The translations under genes were made by a program, and so were the position numbers. The notes under the pieces are model-generated. The model had not been told where the DNA came from and did not search any database. It saw only the letters and a program-made list of their open reading frames with translations. A stretch of 64,000 nt of DNA from Algoriphagus aquimarinus. GTDB lineage: Bacteria; Bacteroidota; Bacteroidia; Cytophagales; Cyclobacteriaceae. The stretch is from positions 287,183 through 351,182 of the forward strand of contig NZ_FOKK01000005.1 of the NCBI RefSeq assembly GCF_900112005.1, read 5' to 3'. Below, piece after piece: positions 11,077 through 19,993 of the stretch; position 1 is the first letter of the stretch, and every line of letters begins with the position of its first letter.

Positions 11077-11408
11077 GGTTTTAATCTCGAGGAGCAATTG
11101 CTGATGTGCGCTTCTAGATATGACTAGTGTTTTTTTAGAGAAAAGTAGCCCTCGTTTTATGTTTTTAAGACCGATTATAGTGTAATACCTCTGACGCCAG
11201 TTGAATTCTTTTAAAGACTCTGAAAATTGATTTGTAAGTTTAAGACAGAATTAACATCACTAGCTCATTCAGCCTGTGATTTCCTGTTTTCACTTTAAGT
11301 TAGCATCAGTGCAGGTAGTTTGAAAGACGAGTTAAATTCTGAAATGAAGTTAAACCAAGGGTATAAGGATGCCGCAAGAGTATTCTCACAAGTAGAGCGA
11401 ATTAAATT
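11077..11408. other. intergenic region before ROK gene
   Basis: About 330 bp AT-rich spacer. I see no gene or stable hairpin. It presumably contains the ROK gene promoter. Confidence 0.4.
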
Positions 11409-12263
11409 ATGAAACTGATTGGAGTAGATATTGGAGGCTCGCATATTTCCGCAGCCCAGGTGGTTTTGGACAATCACCATGCAGAAATCGCCAATTTCCA
11501 TGAAGCTGATGTCGATACCTATGGAAGTGTAGAGCGTATTATCTCTGACTGGTCTGAGGTGATCCAAAGAGCTAAGGGTGATCTGATCGATGTTAAAATT
11601 GGTATTGCTATGCCAGGACCTTACGATTACGAGAATGGAGTTTCTTTGATTAAGGATCAAGGGAAAATGGCGGCGCTCTACCAACTTTCAGTAAAGGATT
11701 TACTTGCTGAAAGTTTAGCTATTCCCGCATCTCAAATAGCCTTAACGAATGATGCTGAAGCTTTTTTGTCTGGCGAAAGCTATGCAGGTGCCGGGAAAGA
11801 ATTTCAAAATTCGATAGGAATCACGTTGGGAACTGGGCTCGGTTCTGCGATCAAAGTACATGATGTGGTGAAAGATGCCAAGCTCTGGACTGCTCCTTTT
11901 AGAGATGGAATTGCCGAGGATTATATTGGTACAGGCTGGTTTAAAAATTATGCTCAGCAGAAATACAATCTTCAGATCTCAGGAGTAAAAGATCTTTTGG
12001 CCGAGGGGTTTGATCCTAAGGTTTCAAGCGAATTATTTACTGTATTTGGAAGGGCATTGGGTGAATTTCTTTTCCCGTACTTGATCCGCCTACATACTGA
12101 GGGCGTTATTTTGGGAGGGAAAATAAGTTTAGCCGGAGATTATTATCTACCGGCTACTAAGTCTTATTTGGAAACTATGGGGTGTCCTGTTTCTATTAAC
12201 GTCTCTGAACTTGGTGAGGAATCAGCTTTGATAGGGGCCTGTATGCCTTTTTTGGACAGTTGA
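11409..12263 (+). CDS. ROK-family protein (putative sugar kinase)
   Basis: 284 residues. The actin-like ATPase fold is indicated by the N-terminal phosphate-1 motif GVDIGGSHISAAQ, by GIAMPGPYDYENG, by the catalytic-region NDAEAFLSGE and by the phosphate-2 motif GITLGTGLGSAI (about residues 136-147). A late VILGGKISLAGDY matches the adenosine motif. Unlike most ROK kinases it has no CxCGxxGCxE zinc motif; only two scattered Cys occur near the C-terminus. It may be a glucokinase-like enzyme of the zinc-less subgroup or a divergent paralogue. Monocistronic, converging on rlmB with 14 bp between stops. Confidence 0.82.
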   Translation: MKLIGVDIGGSHISAAQVVLDNHHAEIANFHEADVDTYGSVERIISDWSEVIQRAKGDLIDVKIGIAMPGPYDYENGVSLIKDQGKMAALYQLSVKDLLAESLAIPASQIALTNDAEAFLSGESYAGAGKEFQNSIGITLGTGLGSAIKVHDVVKDAKLWTAPFRDGIAEDYIGTGWFKNYAQQKYNLQISGVKDLLAEGFDPKVSSELFTVFGRALGEFLFPYLIRLHTEGVILGGKISLAGDYYLPATKSYLETMGCPVSINVSELGEESALIGACMPFLDS

Positions 12264-12277
12264 CCAGCCCATTATCC

Positions 12278-13051
12278 TTATTTCCGTTGTCTGATAGCTT
12301 CGTAAATCGCTACCCCTGCTGAAACGGAAACATTTAAACTTTCAATTCTACCAGCCATTGGGATTTTGACTTTTTCGTCTACGATTCCCATCAGTTCGGT
12401 AGAAATACCATCTTCTTCAGAACCCATTACCATTGCTACCGGCACAGAAAAATCAACATCATACATAGTCTTTTCTGTCTTCTCAGTAATGGCTACTAAT
12501 ACCAAACCGGATTTCTGAAGATCTCTGCAGGTGTAAAAAAGATTTCTAACTCGCACTACTGGAAGGAAATTCAACGCTCCTACAGAAGTTTTAATTGCGT
12601 CAGAGTTGATCTGAGCACTTCCTTTTTCAGGAATTACGATCGCGTCCACACCTGCACATTCTGCTGTTCTGGCGATAGCGCCAAAGTTTCTAACATCCGT
12701 GATTCTATCGAGAATCAAGATCAAAGGAGATTTGCCGACATTAAAGCAGCTTTCGATCACGTGATCCAAAGAAGCGTACTCTATGGAAGACATCTGAGCT
12801 ACAACGCCCTGATGATTTTTACGTGTGATTCTGTTGAGTTTCGCATCAGGAACACGTACAACAGGGATTTTTTCCGCTTTACAAAGCTGCAATAGCTCTT
12901 TGATCAAGTCATTGTTGATTTCTTTCTGAACCAACACCTTGTCAATGTCTTTGCCAGCATGGATTGACTCCATTACTGCTCTTGTACCAAAAATAAAATC
13001 TTTCTCGTGTTCGCCTTTTTCAATCAAAAAGCCATCTTTCCGCTTCTCCAT
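12278..13051 (-). CDS. rlmB: 23S rRNA (guanosine-2'-O)-methyltransferase RlmB-like
   Basis: About 257 residues from the first ATG; a longer reading frame begins with TTG at 13072 and is less likely. The SpoU/TrmH-family domains are present: an N-terminal substrate-binding part (FIFGTRAVMESIHAGKDIDK) and the knotted SAM-binding methyltransferase part with ILDRITDVRNFGAIARTAEC (motif 1, catalytic Arg/Asn), VAMVMGSEEDGIS (motif 2) and IPMAGRIESLNVSVSAGVA (motif 3). RlmB methylates a conserved guanosine of 23S rRNA domain V. The start lies 28 bp inside the 3' end of the GWxTD gene, so the two are probably co-transcribed and translationally coupled. Confidence 0.93.
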   Translation of the reverse strand: MEKRKDGFLIEKGEHEKDFIFGTRAVMESIHAGKDIDKVLVQKEINNDLIKELLQLCKAEKIPVVRVPDAKLNRITRKNHQGVVAQMSSIEYASLDHVIESCFNVGKSPLILILDRITDVRNFGAIARTAECAGVDAIVIPEKGSAQINSDAIKTSVGALNFLPVVRVRNLFYTCRDLQKSGLVLVAITEKTEKTMYDVDFSVPVAMVMGSEEDGISTELMGIVDEKVKIPMAGRIESLNVSVSAGVAIYEAIRQRK

Positions 13052-14259
13052 ATGGATATGTTTTTGAACCAAACCGGCTGATAGGCACGTGAGCGATTCA
13101 ATGTGTAATAGTTTGGGCTAAGTATGTTTTTAACCCTGGCAAAGGTAAAGCGAATTCTTGAACTCTCGTTAGTTCCTCCATAACTCCACACTTCTCTGTC
13201 CAAATAAAAGTTAACTTCCTCAGGAGGGCCCATGACGATATAGACCATGCCTTTGTCAGTTTTCCAGCCTTCTTTGAAGTCAGTGAAAAGAATATTAGCG
13301 AATTCTACCTGACGGAAATACTCACGTATCAACTCTTTTGCTGTGTCTTCATTTCTTGTTAATCCTATCCAATAAGCATCTAGAGCCTGCTTTTTGTCTT
13401 CAGCAGCCAGAAGTGTTTCATGTTCTTTTCTAGTAGAAATATAGGTAACCATGTCCACCATCTCATCCCAATCTTTCACTTTTGGGAAAGCTTCATGAGT
13501 TGTTTTCAGTACAAAACCAGCCATGGCAGCCGTGTCACTTTGAATGAAATAGTAGCCAATCTCATCAAAAGACTTAGGGATATTGGATAGAAAATCACCT
13601 TGATCTATTACTTGTAGTTCTTTTGGGACTGGGGCTGGCTTGATTTCCATAGGAGGATAAGGGACCTCTAGGCTGGTCGGATAGTAAAATCCATGAAGAT
13701 TTGGGCCTCCATTGGACTTAAATAATAAGGATTCTCCGACGTTCAGGTAGTTCTGGTCGAAGCCAACATTATTGGCATAATAAGCGCCAAAGTTCGCTTG
13801 ATCGAAGACGAAGCTACTTTTGATGTCAGTAGAGTAGTGATATTCATCTCCTTGTCTGGTATCCAAAGCTGTCAATAAAGCGATAGAAGTACTTTTGGCA
13901 GCAGGCACGTCAATGGATTTCTCAAATACCCAATGCCTATCTGTATCATACTTCAAGTCATCTGACGTCAAAATGTGAGTGTTATCCGAAAGAATTTCTT
14001 CATTATAGCTATCCAAAATGGAATAAGTGAAGCTAAAAGAATTGAATTCTGGATTTTCTTCAATTTTTTCTACTTGGAATTGCAGCTTAAAACTGGTCTC
14101 AGATTCTTTGATCGGAATGATCTTTAGCGAAAGCCTAGAGTATCTAGAGTACCGAAGTGTCTGATTTAGACTGCTTAAGGTTTTCTGAGCTAGGGTTGGT
14201 ATAGTACTTCCTGCAAAGAGGATCAAAAAAATCAGGAGTCGGCTTGTTTTACAGTTCAT
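13024..14259 (-). CDS. GWxTD domain-containing secreted protein
   Basis: 411 residues from the ATG chosen at 14259; the frame stays open further upstream, but the chosen start gives a clean Sec signal peptide (LLIFLILFAGSTIPTLAQ). The diagnostic motif GWKTD is at about residues 331-335 followed by KGMVYIVMGPPEEV, the signature of the GWxTD domain found only in Bacteroidota and a few relatives. The function of the domain is not known. The N-terminal region looks beta-rich. It overlaps rlmB downstream and is divergent from the methyltransferase gene, with a 61-bp spacer. Confidence 0.88.
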   Translation of the reverse strand: MNCKTSRLLIFLILFAGSTIPTLAQKTLSSLNQTLRYSRYSRLSLKIIPIKESETSFKLQFQVEKIEENPEFNSFSFTYSILDSYNEEILSDNTHILTSDDLKYDTDRHWVFEKSIDVPAAKSTSIALLTALDTRQGDEYHYSTDIKSSFVFDQANFGAYYANNVGFDQNYLNVGESLLFKSNGGPNLHGFYYPTSLEVPYPPMEIKPAPVPKELQVIDQGDFLSNIPKSFDEIGYYFIQSDTAAMAGFVLKTTHEAFPKVKDWDEMVDMVTYISTRKEHETLLAAEDKKQALDAYWIGLTRNEDTAKELIREYFRQVEFANILFTDFKEGWKTDKGMVYIVMGPPEEVNFYLDREVWSYGGTNESSRIRFTFARVKNILSPNYYTLNRSRAYQPVWFKNISIWRSGKMAF

Positions 14260-14292
14260 CGGGTGTTGATCTCGGGTTTTCAAAATTAACCT

Positions 14293-14300
14293 TACTTTTG
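14293..14300 (+). promoter_or_regulatory. -7 element for methyltransferase gene
   Basis: TACTTTTG is an exact fit to TAnnTTTG and ends 20 bp before the ATG at 14321. No convincing -33 box. Confidence 0.5.
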
Positions 14301-14320
14301 CCAAAATAGTAAATTTTTGT

Positions 14321-15097
14321 ATGGCTACCTATACAACGGAAATCGCCTCTGACAAGTTGGTCAGTGACAATCCTATTCATCAACGCTTACTGAAAGCATA
14401 CATTGCTGCTCAGCCTTGGATTTCTGGCAAATTGCTTGAAGTTGGCTGTGGCGAAGGCCGTGGTGTGGAAACACTTTTGCCTTTGGCAGAAAGCTATCTT
14501 GGTTTGGATAAAATCCAGGAAGTAATCGACGAGTTGAAAGTTAAATTCCCAAAAGTTGAGTTTCAGCAAGCTGTAATTCCTCCATTTAAAGGAATAGCGG
14601 ACAATTCTTTTGATACCATTGTGAGCTTTCAGGTCATAGAGCACATTCCTAATGACCGATTATTTTTGGAGGAAATCTACCGTGTGTTGAAACCGGGAGG
14701 TAAAGCTGTGATCTCTACGCCTAATATCAACCATACACTTTCGCGTAATCCTTGGCATGAGCGTGAATATACTCCTCAGCAATTGATTGATTTGTGTGCA
14801 TCCATTTTTGACTCGGTGGAGGCCAAAGGAGTAGGGGGGAATGAAAAAATCTGGGCATACCATGAGGCGAACCGAAAGTCTGTGCAGAAAATCATGCGCT
14901 TTGATATTTTTGATTTGCAACACAAACTGCCAGCATCCATTCTGAGAATGCCCTATGAGATTCTCAACCGCAGGAATAGAAACAAACTTCATCAGCAGCA
15001 GGGAAAAAGCGTGGTAGATATCACCCATGAAGATTACCCAATTGTGGATGATCCTGCTAAAGGGCTGGATTTGTTTTATGTTCTGCGAAAAAAGTAA
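14321..15097 (+). CDS. class I SAM-dependent methyltransferase
   Basis: 258 residues. The SAM-binding Rossmann motif I is LLEVGCGEG (VGCGEG at 41-46), followed by YLGLDKI (motif II acidic residue), NSFDTIVSFQVIEHI (motif post-II/III) and RVLKPGGKAVISTPN (motif V region, about 122-136). This is the Methyltransf_11/UbiE-like pattern, often on small molecules or lipids, but the acceptor cannot be named. Soluble, no signal peptide. It is transcribed alone; the next gene (MarC) converges on it 25 bp downstream. Confidence 0.88.
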   Translation: MATYTTEIASDKLVSDNPIHQRLLKAYIAAQPWISGKLLEVGCGEGRGVETLLPLAESYLGLDKIQEVIDELKVKFPKVEFQQAVIPPFKGIADNSFDTIVSFQVIEHIPNDRLFLEEIYRVLKPGGKAVISTPNINHTLSRNPWHEREYTPQQLIDLCASIFDSVEAKGVGGNEKIWAYHEANRKSVQKIMRFDIFDLQHKLPASILRMPYEILNRRNRNKLHQQQGKSVVDITHEDYPIVDDPAKGLDLFYVLRKK

Positions 15098-15122
15098 AGG
15101 TCAAGTAGGAGATTGGATACTT

Positions 15123-15737
15123 TTACTCAAAAAAAGCAGCCTTAATTCCTGAAATGATCATGTTGGTACCGATGATGGCGATGATCAAACCCATGATCTT
15201 TCCGATCACTACGATTAAGTTTTTCCCTAATCGTTTTACGATTTTATCCCCTAATTCAAATGCTATGTGAGTGAGCAGGCACATCACGGCAAACACAGCG
15301 ATAACAATTAGAATATTAATGTAATTGCCTTTAGAGGCAAAGTTCATCGCAGTCACGATGGTGCCCGGACCTGCAAGGATCGGAATTGCTAAAGGTGAAA
15401 TCGCAATATTCTCCTCGGTAACAGGGTCTTTGATATGCTTGACACTTGATTTTTTGGACTGAAGCATCTCGAAACCCACGTAGAAAATCAGAATACCACC
15501 TGTGATTTTGAAGGCAGGAATGGTGATTCCGAAGATTTCAAAAATGAATTTTCCGAGTACTACAAATACAACAACGATCACAAATGCTGTAAGCGTAGCT
15601 CTTTTACTTATGCTTCTTTTGGTTGCCTTGTCTAGGTCATCTGTTAACGATGCAAAAATAGGCACATTGGCGATCGGGTTCATGATCGCGAAAAAGCCTG
15701 TAAAAACGGATAGTGTGAAAGCAAGGACGTTATCCAT
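15123..15737 (-). CDS. MarC/NAAT-family integral membrane protein
   Basis: 204 residues from the ATG at 15737; a TTG 45 bp upstream would add an unlikely leader. Six hydrophobic segments are visible, with the characteristic FFAIMNPIANVPIFASL near the N-terminus, PLAIPILAGPGTIVTAM in the middle and the repeated NPI/GPG-type half-helix pattern of the MarC family. The family was once linked to multiple antibiotic resistance in E. coli but that role has been withdrawn; transport of small polar molecules is suspected. Monocistronic as far as visible. Confidence 0.92.
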   Translation of the reverse strand: MDNVLAFTLSVFTGFFAIMNPIANVPIFASLTDDLDKATKRSISKRATLTAFVIVVVFVVLGKFIFEIFGITIPAFKITGGILIFYVGFEMLQSKKSSVKHIKDPVTEENIAISPLAIPILAGPGTIVTAMNFASKGNYINILIVIAVFAVMCLLTHIAFELGDKIVKRLGKNLIVVIGKIMGLIIAIIGTNMIISGIKAAFFE

Positions 15738-15914
15738 GAATAAACTTAGTTCTTGATTTGATAAGATTTGCGAAGGTATCAAAAACTTCTGCCTGAAGGA
15801 AACGAACTACGGCTTTATCACTTTTCACAGACTTGAAGAATATACGCTGTTTGTCGTATGGTGAGAGGTAGGGGATGGATATACATTTGAACTGTATTTT
15901 AAATCTTCAAAACC

Positions 15915-16676
15915 ATGAAAACTTATAACACTACTCTTTGTGCTCTATTTTTGGGAATAGCGGTCATTTTTTCGGCATGCAGCTCCGATGACGATATTGA
16001 TCCCACTCAAACTACACAGACCAATCCGATTCCAAATGCACCTGGTGATGCAAATGCTGTTTTGGCGGCTGTGATGTCTTATTCTGATCTTCCTAGCTCT
16101 GTGCCCAGCATTCCTGGAGTGGGAGGCCTTGCGATAGATGTGGCTTCCGGCTCATTCTTTACTGCAGCTATAGGAACCAATCTAGTCAATGTAGGAGATG
16201 TAAAGCTCAACGCAAAAGCCCTTACAATCCCTGGAGGAAACGCTTACATTAATAATCCTACAGATTTTTCTTATTCACTTGTAGCAGGTCAGACTAATAC
16301 CTGGCAAGTTGCAGGTGGTAGCGGTTTCGATGCTTTTACTCACACGACGACTAAGAAGATGCCTTCGCAAGTGAAATTCTCCTCGTCAGTTGCAGCGAGC
16401 TACAGCAAAGGTTCGGATGTAACGCTATCAATAGAGGCAGTGACATCCAATACGGATAATATACTTTGGGTAATTTCTGATGGCAAAACAACAGTGACGA
16501 AAGAATCGAAAACTACCTCTGTGACTTTTTCCTCTTCGGAGTTGAGTGTTTTGAAGGCAACCTCAGCTGGACTAGTTCAGGCGGCAAGCTACAATGCGGA
16601 AGAAAAATCTTTCGGCGGTAAAAAAGTTTATTTCATCAATGAGACAGTTCATACTAAAATCATTGAAATTAAATAA
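15915..16676 (+). CDS. hypothetical lipoprotein
   Basis: 253 residues. Signal peptide with lipobox FSAC followed by an acidic SSDDDID stretch, typical of Bacteroidota surface lipoproteins (acidic residues after Cys act as an export tag in related organisms). The rest is Ser/Thr/Val-rich and probably beta-structured, with a possible Ig-like part (KGSDVTLSIEAVTSNTDNILWVISDG). I do not recognise the family. It stands alone between its own upstream region and a strong terminator. Confidence 0.75.
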   Translation: MKTYNTTLCALFLGIAVIFSACSSDDDIDPTQTTQTNPIPNAPGDANAVLAAVMSYSDLPSSVPSIPGVGGLAIDVASGSFFTAAIGTNLVNVGDVKLNAKALTIPGGNAYINNPTDFSYSLVAGQTNTWQVAGGSGFDAFTHTTTKKMPSQVKFSSSVAASYSKGSDVTLSIEAVTSNTDNILWVISDGKTTVTKESKTTSVTFSSSELSVLKATSAGLVQAASYNAEEKSFGGKKVYFINETVHTKIIEIK

Positions 16677-16696
16677 TTACTGTTTGTAAAAAGTGA

Positions 16697-16728
16697 AGCC
16701 AGTGGGATAAACCTCACTGGCTTTTTTT
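16697..16728 (+). terminator. terminator after lipoprotein gene
   Basis: Stem AAGCCAGTG / CACTGGCTT with extra G-C pairs near the loop and a T7 tail. Its last bases touch the stop codon region of the convergent gene at 16727. Confidence 0.85.
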
Positions 16729-17617
16729 ATGTCTTTTTTCTTCTAAAGATTCGCTTGAATGGCTCTGTAGTTTGGCCTATAAAATCCTCAGGAAAATTCT
16801 CGCCATCAGGCAATCCTACTGGAAGGTTCTCGTCATCAGAAGGCCAGTAGTTTGTTCGGAAAAGGAAATCCCAAAGACTCAAAGAAATCCCATAATTGAA
16901 TCCATTTGGATGACTTTCAGGTAATTCTTTCGCATGGTGCCACAGGTGCATTTGAGGGCCGTTTAAAATATATCTAAATGGACCAAGGGGGATATTGAGG
17001 TTAGCATGTCCCAGTTGACCCAAGATTAACGTAAACATGTGCACAATGAAGAAGTCTGTGATCCCAAATCCAATCATAGCCAATGGGATATACTCTAGCG
17101 TACGATAGAGTATATTTTCCATCCAGTGATAGCGGAGCAAAGCTGCAAAACCCATTTCCCTGGTGCTGTGATGGACTTTGTGAAATTCCCACATCCAGCC
17201 TACATGATGGTACATGCGGTGAATCGCCCACTGCATAAAGTCGCGTAAAATGAAAATAATAAATAATTGCAACCAGCCAGGGAGACGGTCCACCTTGATA
17301 GCGACTGTATTAGTGATGCCAAATAAGCCTAGAAGATCATTGAAGGCTTCCACTGCTACCATGGACAACGCATTGTAGGCGACTAGCGCAAAAAGAAAGT
17401 AATTCCAGAAGAGATAGAAGATATCCAGCCAGAAATGCTCACGGATTATGGGCTGATTTTTTCTCCATGGAAAAAGGATCTCCAATCCATAAATCACCAA
17501 AGATGCACCCACCAACCAGTAGAAGTAATTATGCCAGCTTGGGTTAAGGATTTCTCCAGTAAAGTAATTCCAATAGCCGTAGTAGCCATCTAGAATCGCT
17601 TTGATGTATTTTTCCAT
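16727..17617 (-). CDS. sterol desaturase / fatty acid hydroxylase family protein
   Basis: 296 residues, with several hydrophobic segments. The di-iron histidine clusters of the fatty-acid-hydroxylase superfamily are all present: HRMYHH (H133, H137, H138), HKVHH (H146, H149, H150), a mid-membrane H193/H204 pair region, and HLWHH (H224, H227, H228). The family uses O2 at a membrane di-iron site to hydroxylate or desaturate lipids; the substrate here is unknown. The gene shares an operon with the small membrane protein upstream (18-bp gap) and ends at the shared terminator. Confidence 0.9.
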   Translation of the reverse strand: MEKYIKAILDGYYGYWNYFTGEILNPSWHNYFYWLVGASLVIYGLEILFPWRKNQPIIREHFWLDIFYLFWNYFLFALVAYNALSMVAVEAFNDLLGLFGITNTVAIKVDRLPGWLQLFIIFILRDFMQWAIHRMYHHVGWMWEFHKVHHSTREMGFAALLRYHWMENILYRTLEYIPLAMIGFGITDFFIVHMFTLILGQLGHANLNIPLGPFRYILNGPQMHLWHHAKELPESHPNGFNYGISLSLWDFLFRTNYWPSDDENLPVGLPDGENFPEDFIGQTTEPFKRIFRRKKT

Positions 17618-17635
17618 TTAGATATGAAGCAGGAT

Positions 17636-18028
17636 TTAGGATTTAGCGTTGAGTGGATGTCTGAAGAATATGACTCCAAATGCAAACCCAAAAAGAATAT
17701 AAATGATTCCTATTACCCAAATTGTAAATTGGAGTTCTGGATTAGAAGTAAGTCCTTTTAGCAAGGCCAATCCGGCAATCATGAAATGACTTAGATTGGC
17801 AATGGCAACAGGTCGATTATAAATACCACCAATAGGCCTTCCCTTATTCATCCAATTGAGCATCCCAAAACCGAAATAGAGTGCTCCAAGTAGTTGAAGT
17901 AAAAATACGACGATTTGATTTGGATTAAGATTGAGATAGTCCAAAATCAAATCAGGGAAAAAGGTGAGGGAAATTCCTGCTGATAACAAGAATATTGCAC
18001 TCAAAGTCATGATTAGTTTGGTGTTCAT
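17636..18028 (-). CDS. small four-helix membrane protein
   Basis: 130 residues, with four hydrophobic helices (about 5-25, 40-60, 76-92, 98-120). No recognised motif; the overall layout is like small DUF4345-type or DoxX-like membrane proteins, but I cannot assign it. It precedes the sterol-desaturase-family gene by 18 bp on the same strand, suggesting co-transcription and a possible role with that membrane enzyme. Confidence 0.7.
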   Translation of the reverse strand: MNTKLIMTLSAIFLLSAGISLTFFPDLILDYLNLNPNQIVVFLLQLLGALYFGFGMLNWMNKGRPIGGIYNRPVAIANLSHFMIAGLALLKGLTSNPELQFTIWVIGIIYILFGFAFGVIFFRHPLNAKS

Positions 18029-18187
18029 TTAATGAGTATTTGGTGAATAAGCTCTGAAATTAGAAATATATGAGAGCAAGCGCGAAGATCACTAGACTTA
18101 ATTCAGAAAAGTAGGCATGCGCATTATCTTTTCTCCAAAAAAGTAAGAGTGCAACTGTCGCCGCACTCTCTTAATTTAATCATCACT

Positions 18188-18394
18188 TTATAGTTTATCC
18201 ACACGGAAAGAGATCTTGCAGACACATCCGTAAGAACTGACTTTACCGTCTTTTACATGTGCTTTGATATCTTTCACATACACTGAATCAATGTTGTGCA
18301 CAGTTTTCGATACCTCGGTTACTGCATTCTGAATAGCTTCTTCAATACTGTTTTCTGATGAGGAAATCACTTCTAATACTTTTACTATTCCCAT
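18188..18394 (-). CDS. dodecin family protein
   Basis: 68 residues, the normal dodecin size. The beta-alpha-beta-beta pattern and the motif IVKVLEVISSSENSIEEAIQ (shown in part) plus FRV-type end strand identify dodecin, a dodecameric flavin-binding storage protein. The usual flavin-stacking Trp of bacterial dodecins is not seen; the equivalent region reads TVHNIDSVYVKDIK, so flavin binding may be altered. Stands alone. Confidence 0.88.
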   Translation of the reverse strand: MGIVKVLEVISSSENSIEEAIQNAVTEVSKTVHNIDSVYVKDIKAHVKDGKVSSYGCVCKISFRVDKL

Positions 18395-18549
18395 GGTAGT
18401 TTTGGTTTTTGTTATAATTAAGATTAAGGCTAAAATTTCGCAATAGCCATGTTACCAATAAGATAGTGATTTTTTTCTGGAAATTTCAGATTGAGTTCTT
18501 TGTGTGTTTATTGAAATTAATTGTGTTTGATAGGAGCGAATCAATGGAT

Positions 18550-19404
18550 TTACTTCTGTCTTTTGACCAAACTTGTAGATAGAATCAAGATGTCATTCGC
18601 TGGTCTGTCGCGATTATTTGTTTTTGCTGCGGCTATTTTGTCTACGATTTCCATTCCGGAAATCACTTCACCAAATACTGTATAATTTTGATCCAGATGA
18701 GCTGCTCCACCTGTAGTTTTATAAGCTTCCCGATGGGATTCAGGATAGCGATATGGAGTCATGCTTTTTAACTCTATTTCAGCTAAGGCATCAAATTCAC
18801 TTTTTTTCAAAGCAATGGCTTCTTTGTCCTTTGAGTCTCGTTTTTCTAGTAATTCCTGATATTGAGAAAAAGCCAATTTGTTGACGGGATTGTTAATGGC
18901 CTGGTTATACGCAAGCATAGTGTTGAGGCGTTTTTCTGCTATTTCCAGCGTGCTATCCGTGTAGGTTCGGCCTTGAACAATGTAAAATTGAATAAAGCTG
19001 CCTTTTCGATCAGGATTCACATCATCGCCTTCTCTCGCAGCCCCCAATGCCCCTCTTTTATGGTAATGAATGGAGTTGATCTCAGCTGGAACTGTTTCAG
19101 ATGGATTCAATGAATTCTTCTTTTTCTGGAAAGCATCTTCGTCAAATCTCTCACCAGCTTGAATCATGAATTTTTCGATCACCCGATGAAATAGAATGCT
19201 GTCATACATACCTTCCTTTACTAAACGGAGAAAGTTATTTTGACTTATGGGAGTGTCATCGTAAAGCCTTAAAACAATTGTTCCTTCAGTCGTTACAAAT
19301 TCTATGTCTTTCTTCAAATCCTTCTTGCTGACCTTAGATTTGCTCAAAGAATGACAGCCACTCAGGAAGAAAAGTAGGGCAAGTGTGTATAAAGTGTTTT
19401 TCAT
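18550..19404 (-). CDS. cyclophilin-type peptidyl-prolyl isomerase lipoprotein
   Basis: 284 residues. Lipobox LSGC with Cys17. The cyclophilin fold is visible in two halves: FVTTEGTIVLRLYDDTPISQNN and FHRVIEKFMIQAGE at the N-terminal side, KRGALGAAREGDDVNPDRKGSFIQFYIV in the centre, and YTVFGEVISGMEIVDKIAAAKT at the C-terminus. An extra helical, charged insertion of about 80 residues (about 150-225) separates the last two, which is common in the Bacteroidota branch. It likely assists folding of outer-membrane proteins in the periplasm. Divergent from the YjbR gene. Confidence 0.9.
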   Translation of the reverse strand: MKNTLYTLALLFFLSGCHSLSKSKVSKKDLKKDIEFVTTEGTIVLRLYDDTPISQNNFLRLVKEGMYDSILFHRVIEKFMIQAGERFDEDAFQKKKNSLNPSETVPAEINSIHYHKRGALGAAREGDDVNPDRKGSFIQFYIVQGRTYTDSTLEIAEKRLNTMLAYNQAINNPVNKLAFSQYQELLEKRDSKDKEAIALKKSEFDALAEIELKSMTPYRYPESHREAYKTTGGAAHLDQNYTVFGEVISGMEIVDKIAAAKTNNRDRPANDILILSTSLVKRQK

Positions 19405-19493
19405 TTGGAGGTGATATTTTGTGAAAAATACTGAATTGTCAGCTGTGTGAAAAGTTTTATTATTACCGCAAAAGTCAATACTTAACTGATTTG

Positions 19494-19538
19494 AGTCTCC
19501 AGACTTGGACCTATAGCTATTGCAATCTCCAGACTGCC
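19494..19538. repeat. double-hairpin intergenic repeat, copy 1
   Basis: Two small palindromes in tandem: AGTCTCCAGACT (19494-19505) and a weaker GCAATCTCCAGACTGC (19522-19537), separated by 16 bp. A related element lies at 34747-34790. Looks like a REP-type short interspersed repeat. Confidence 0.5.
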
Positions 19539-19642
19539 ATTTCTACTTGGCTAGTGGTGGTTCGATAAGGTGTAGTTCTACTCTCCGATTGTTTTTTCTC
19601 CAAGCTCTTTTCCTTAATTTCCTTTTTCAATCAAGATTTGAC

Positions 19643-19993
19643 ATGACCCTAGAATATTACCGCGATTACTGCCTTGCCAAACCTGGAGTGACCGAAGACA
19701 CACCTTTTGATCAGGATGCACTTTGCTTTCGCGTAGGAAATAAGATTTTTTCTATCTGCTCCATTTCGGCATTTCAATACATCAATCTAAAGTGCGATCC
19801 TGAACGCGCGGTGGAGTTACGTGAGCAGTACGATGGGATTACTCCTGGTTTTCACATGAACAAACAGCAGTGGAATTCGGTAAGTACGATGGGAAATGTG
19901 CCGGATCGATTGATTTTGGAATTGGCGGATCATTCTTACGCGCTTATCTTTGGCAGCTTGACCAAAAAACTGCAAGCTGAAATCCGCCCATGA
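19643..19993 (+). CDS. MmcQ/YjbR family DNA-binding-like protein
   Basis: 116 residues from the ATG at 19643; the open frame extends upstream through the repeat region but without family similarity. The N-terminus MTLEYYRDYCLAKPGVTEDT and the region KIFSICSISAFQYINLKCDPERAVELRE match the YjbR/CyaY-like family. Its molecular role is not established. It overlaps the ABC ATPase start by 4 bp (ATGA), so the two are translationally coupled. Confidence 0.88.
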   Translation: MTLEYYRDYCLAKPGVTEDTPFDQDALCFRVGNKIFSICSISAFQYINLKCDPERAVELREQYDGITPGFHMNKQQWNSVSTMGNVPDRLILELADHSYALIFGSLTKKLQAEIRP

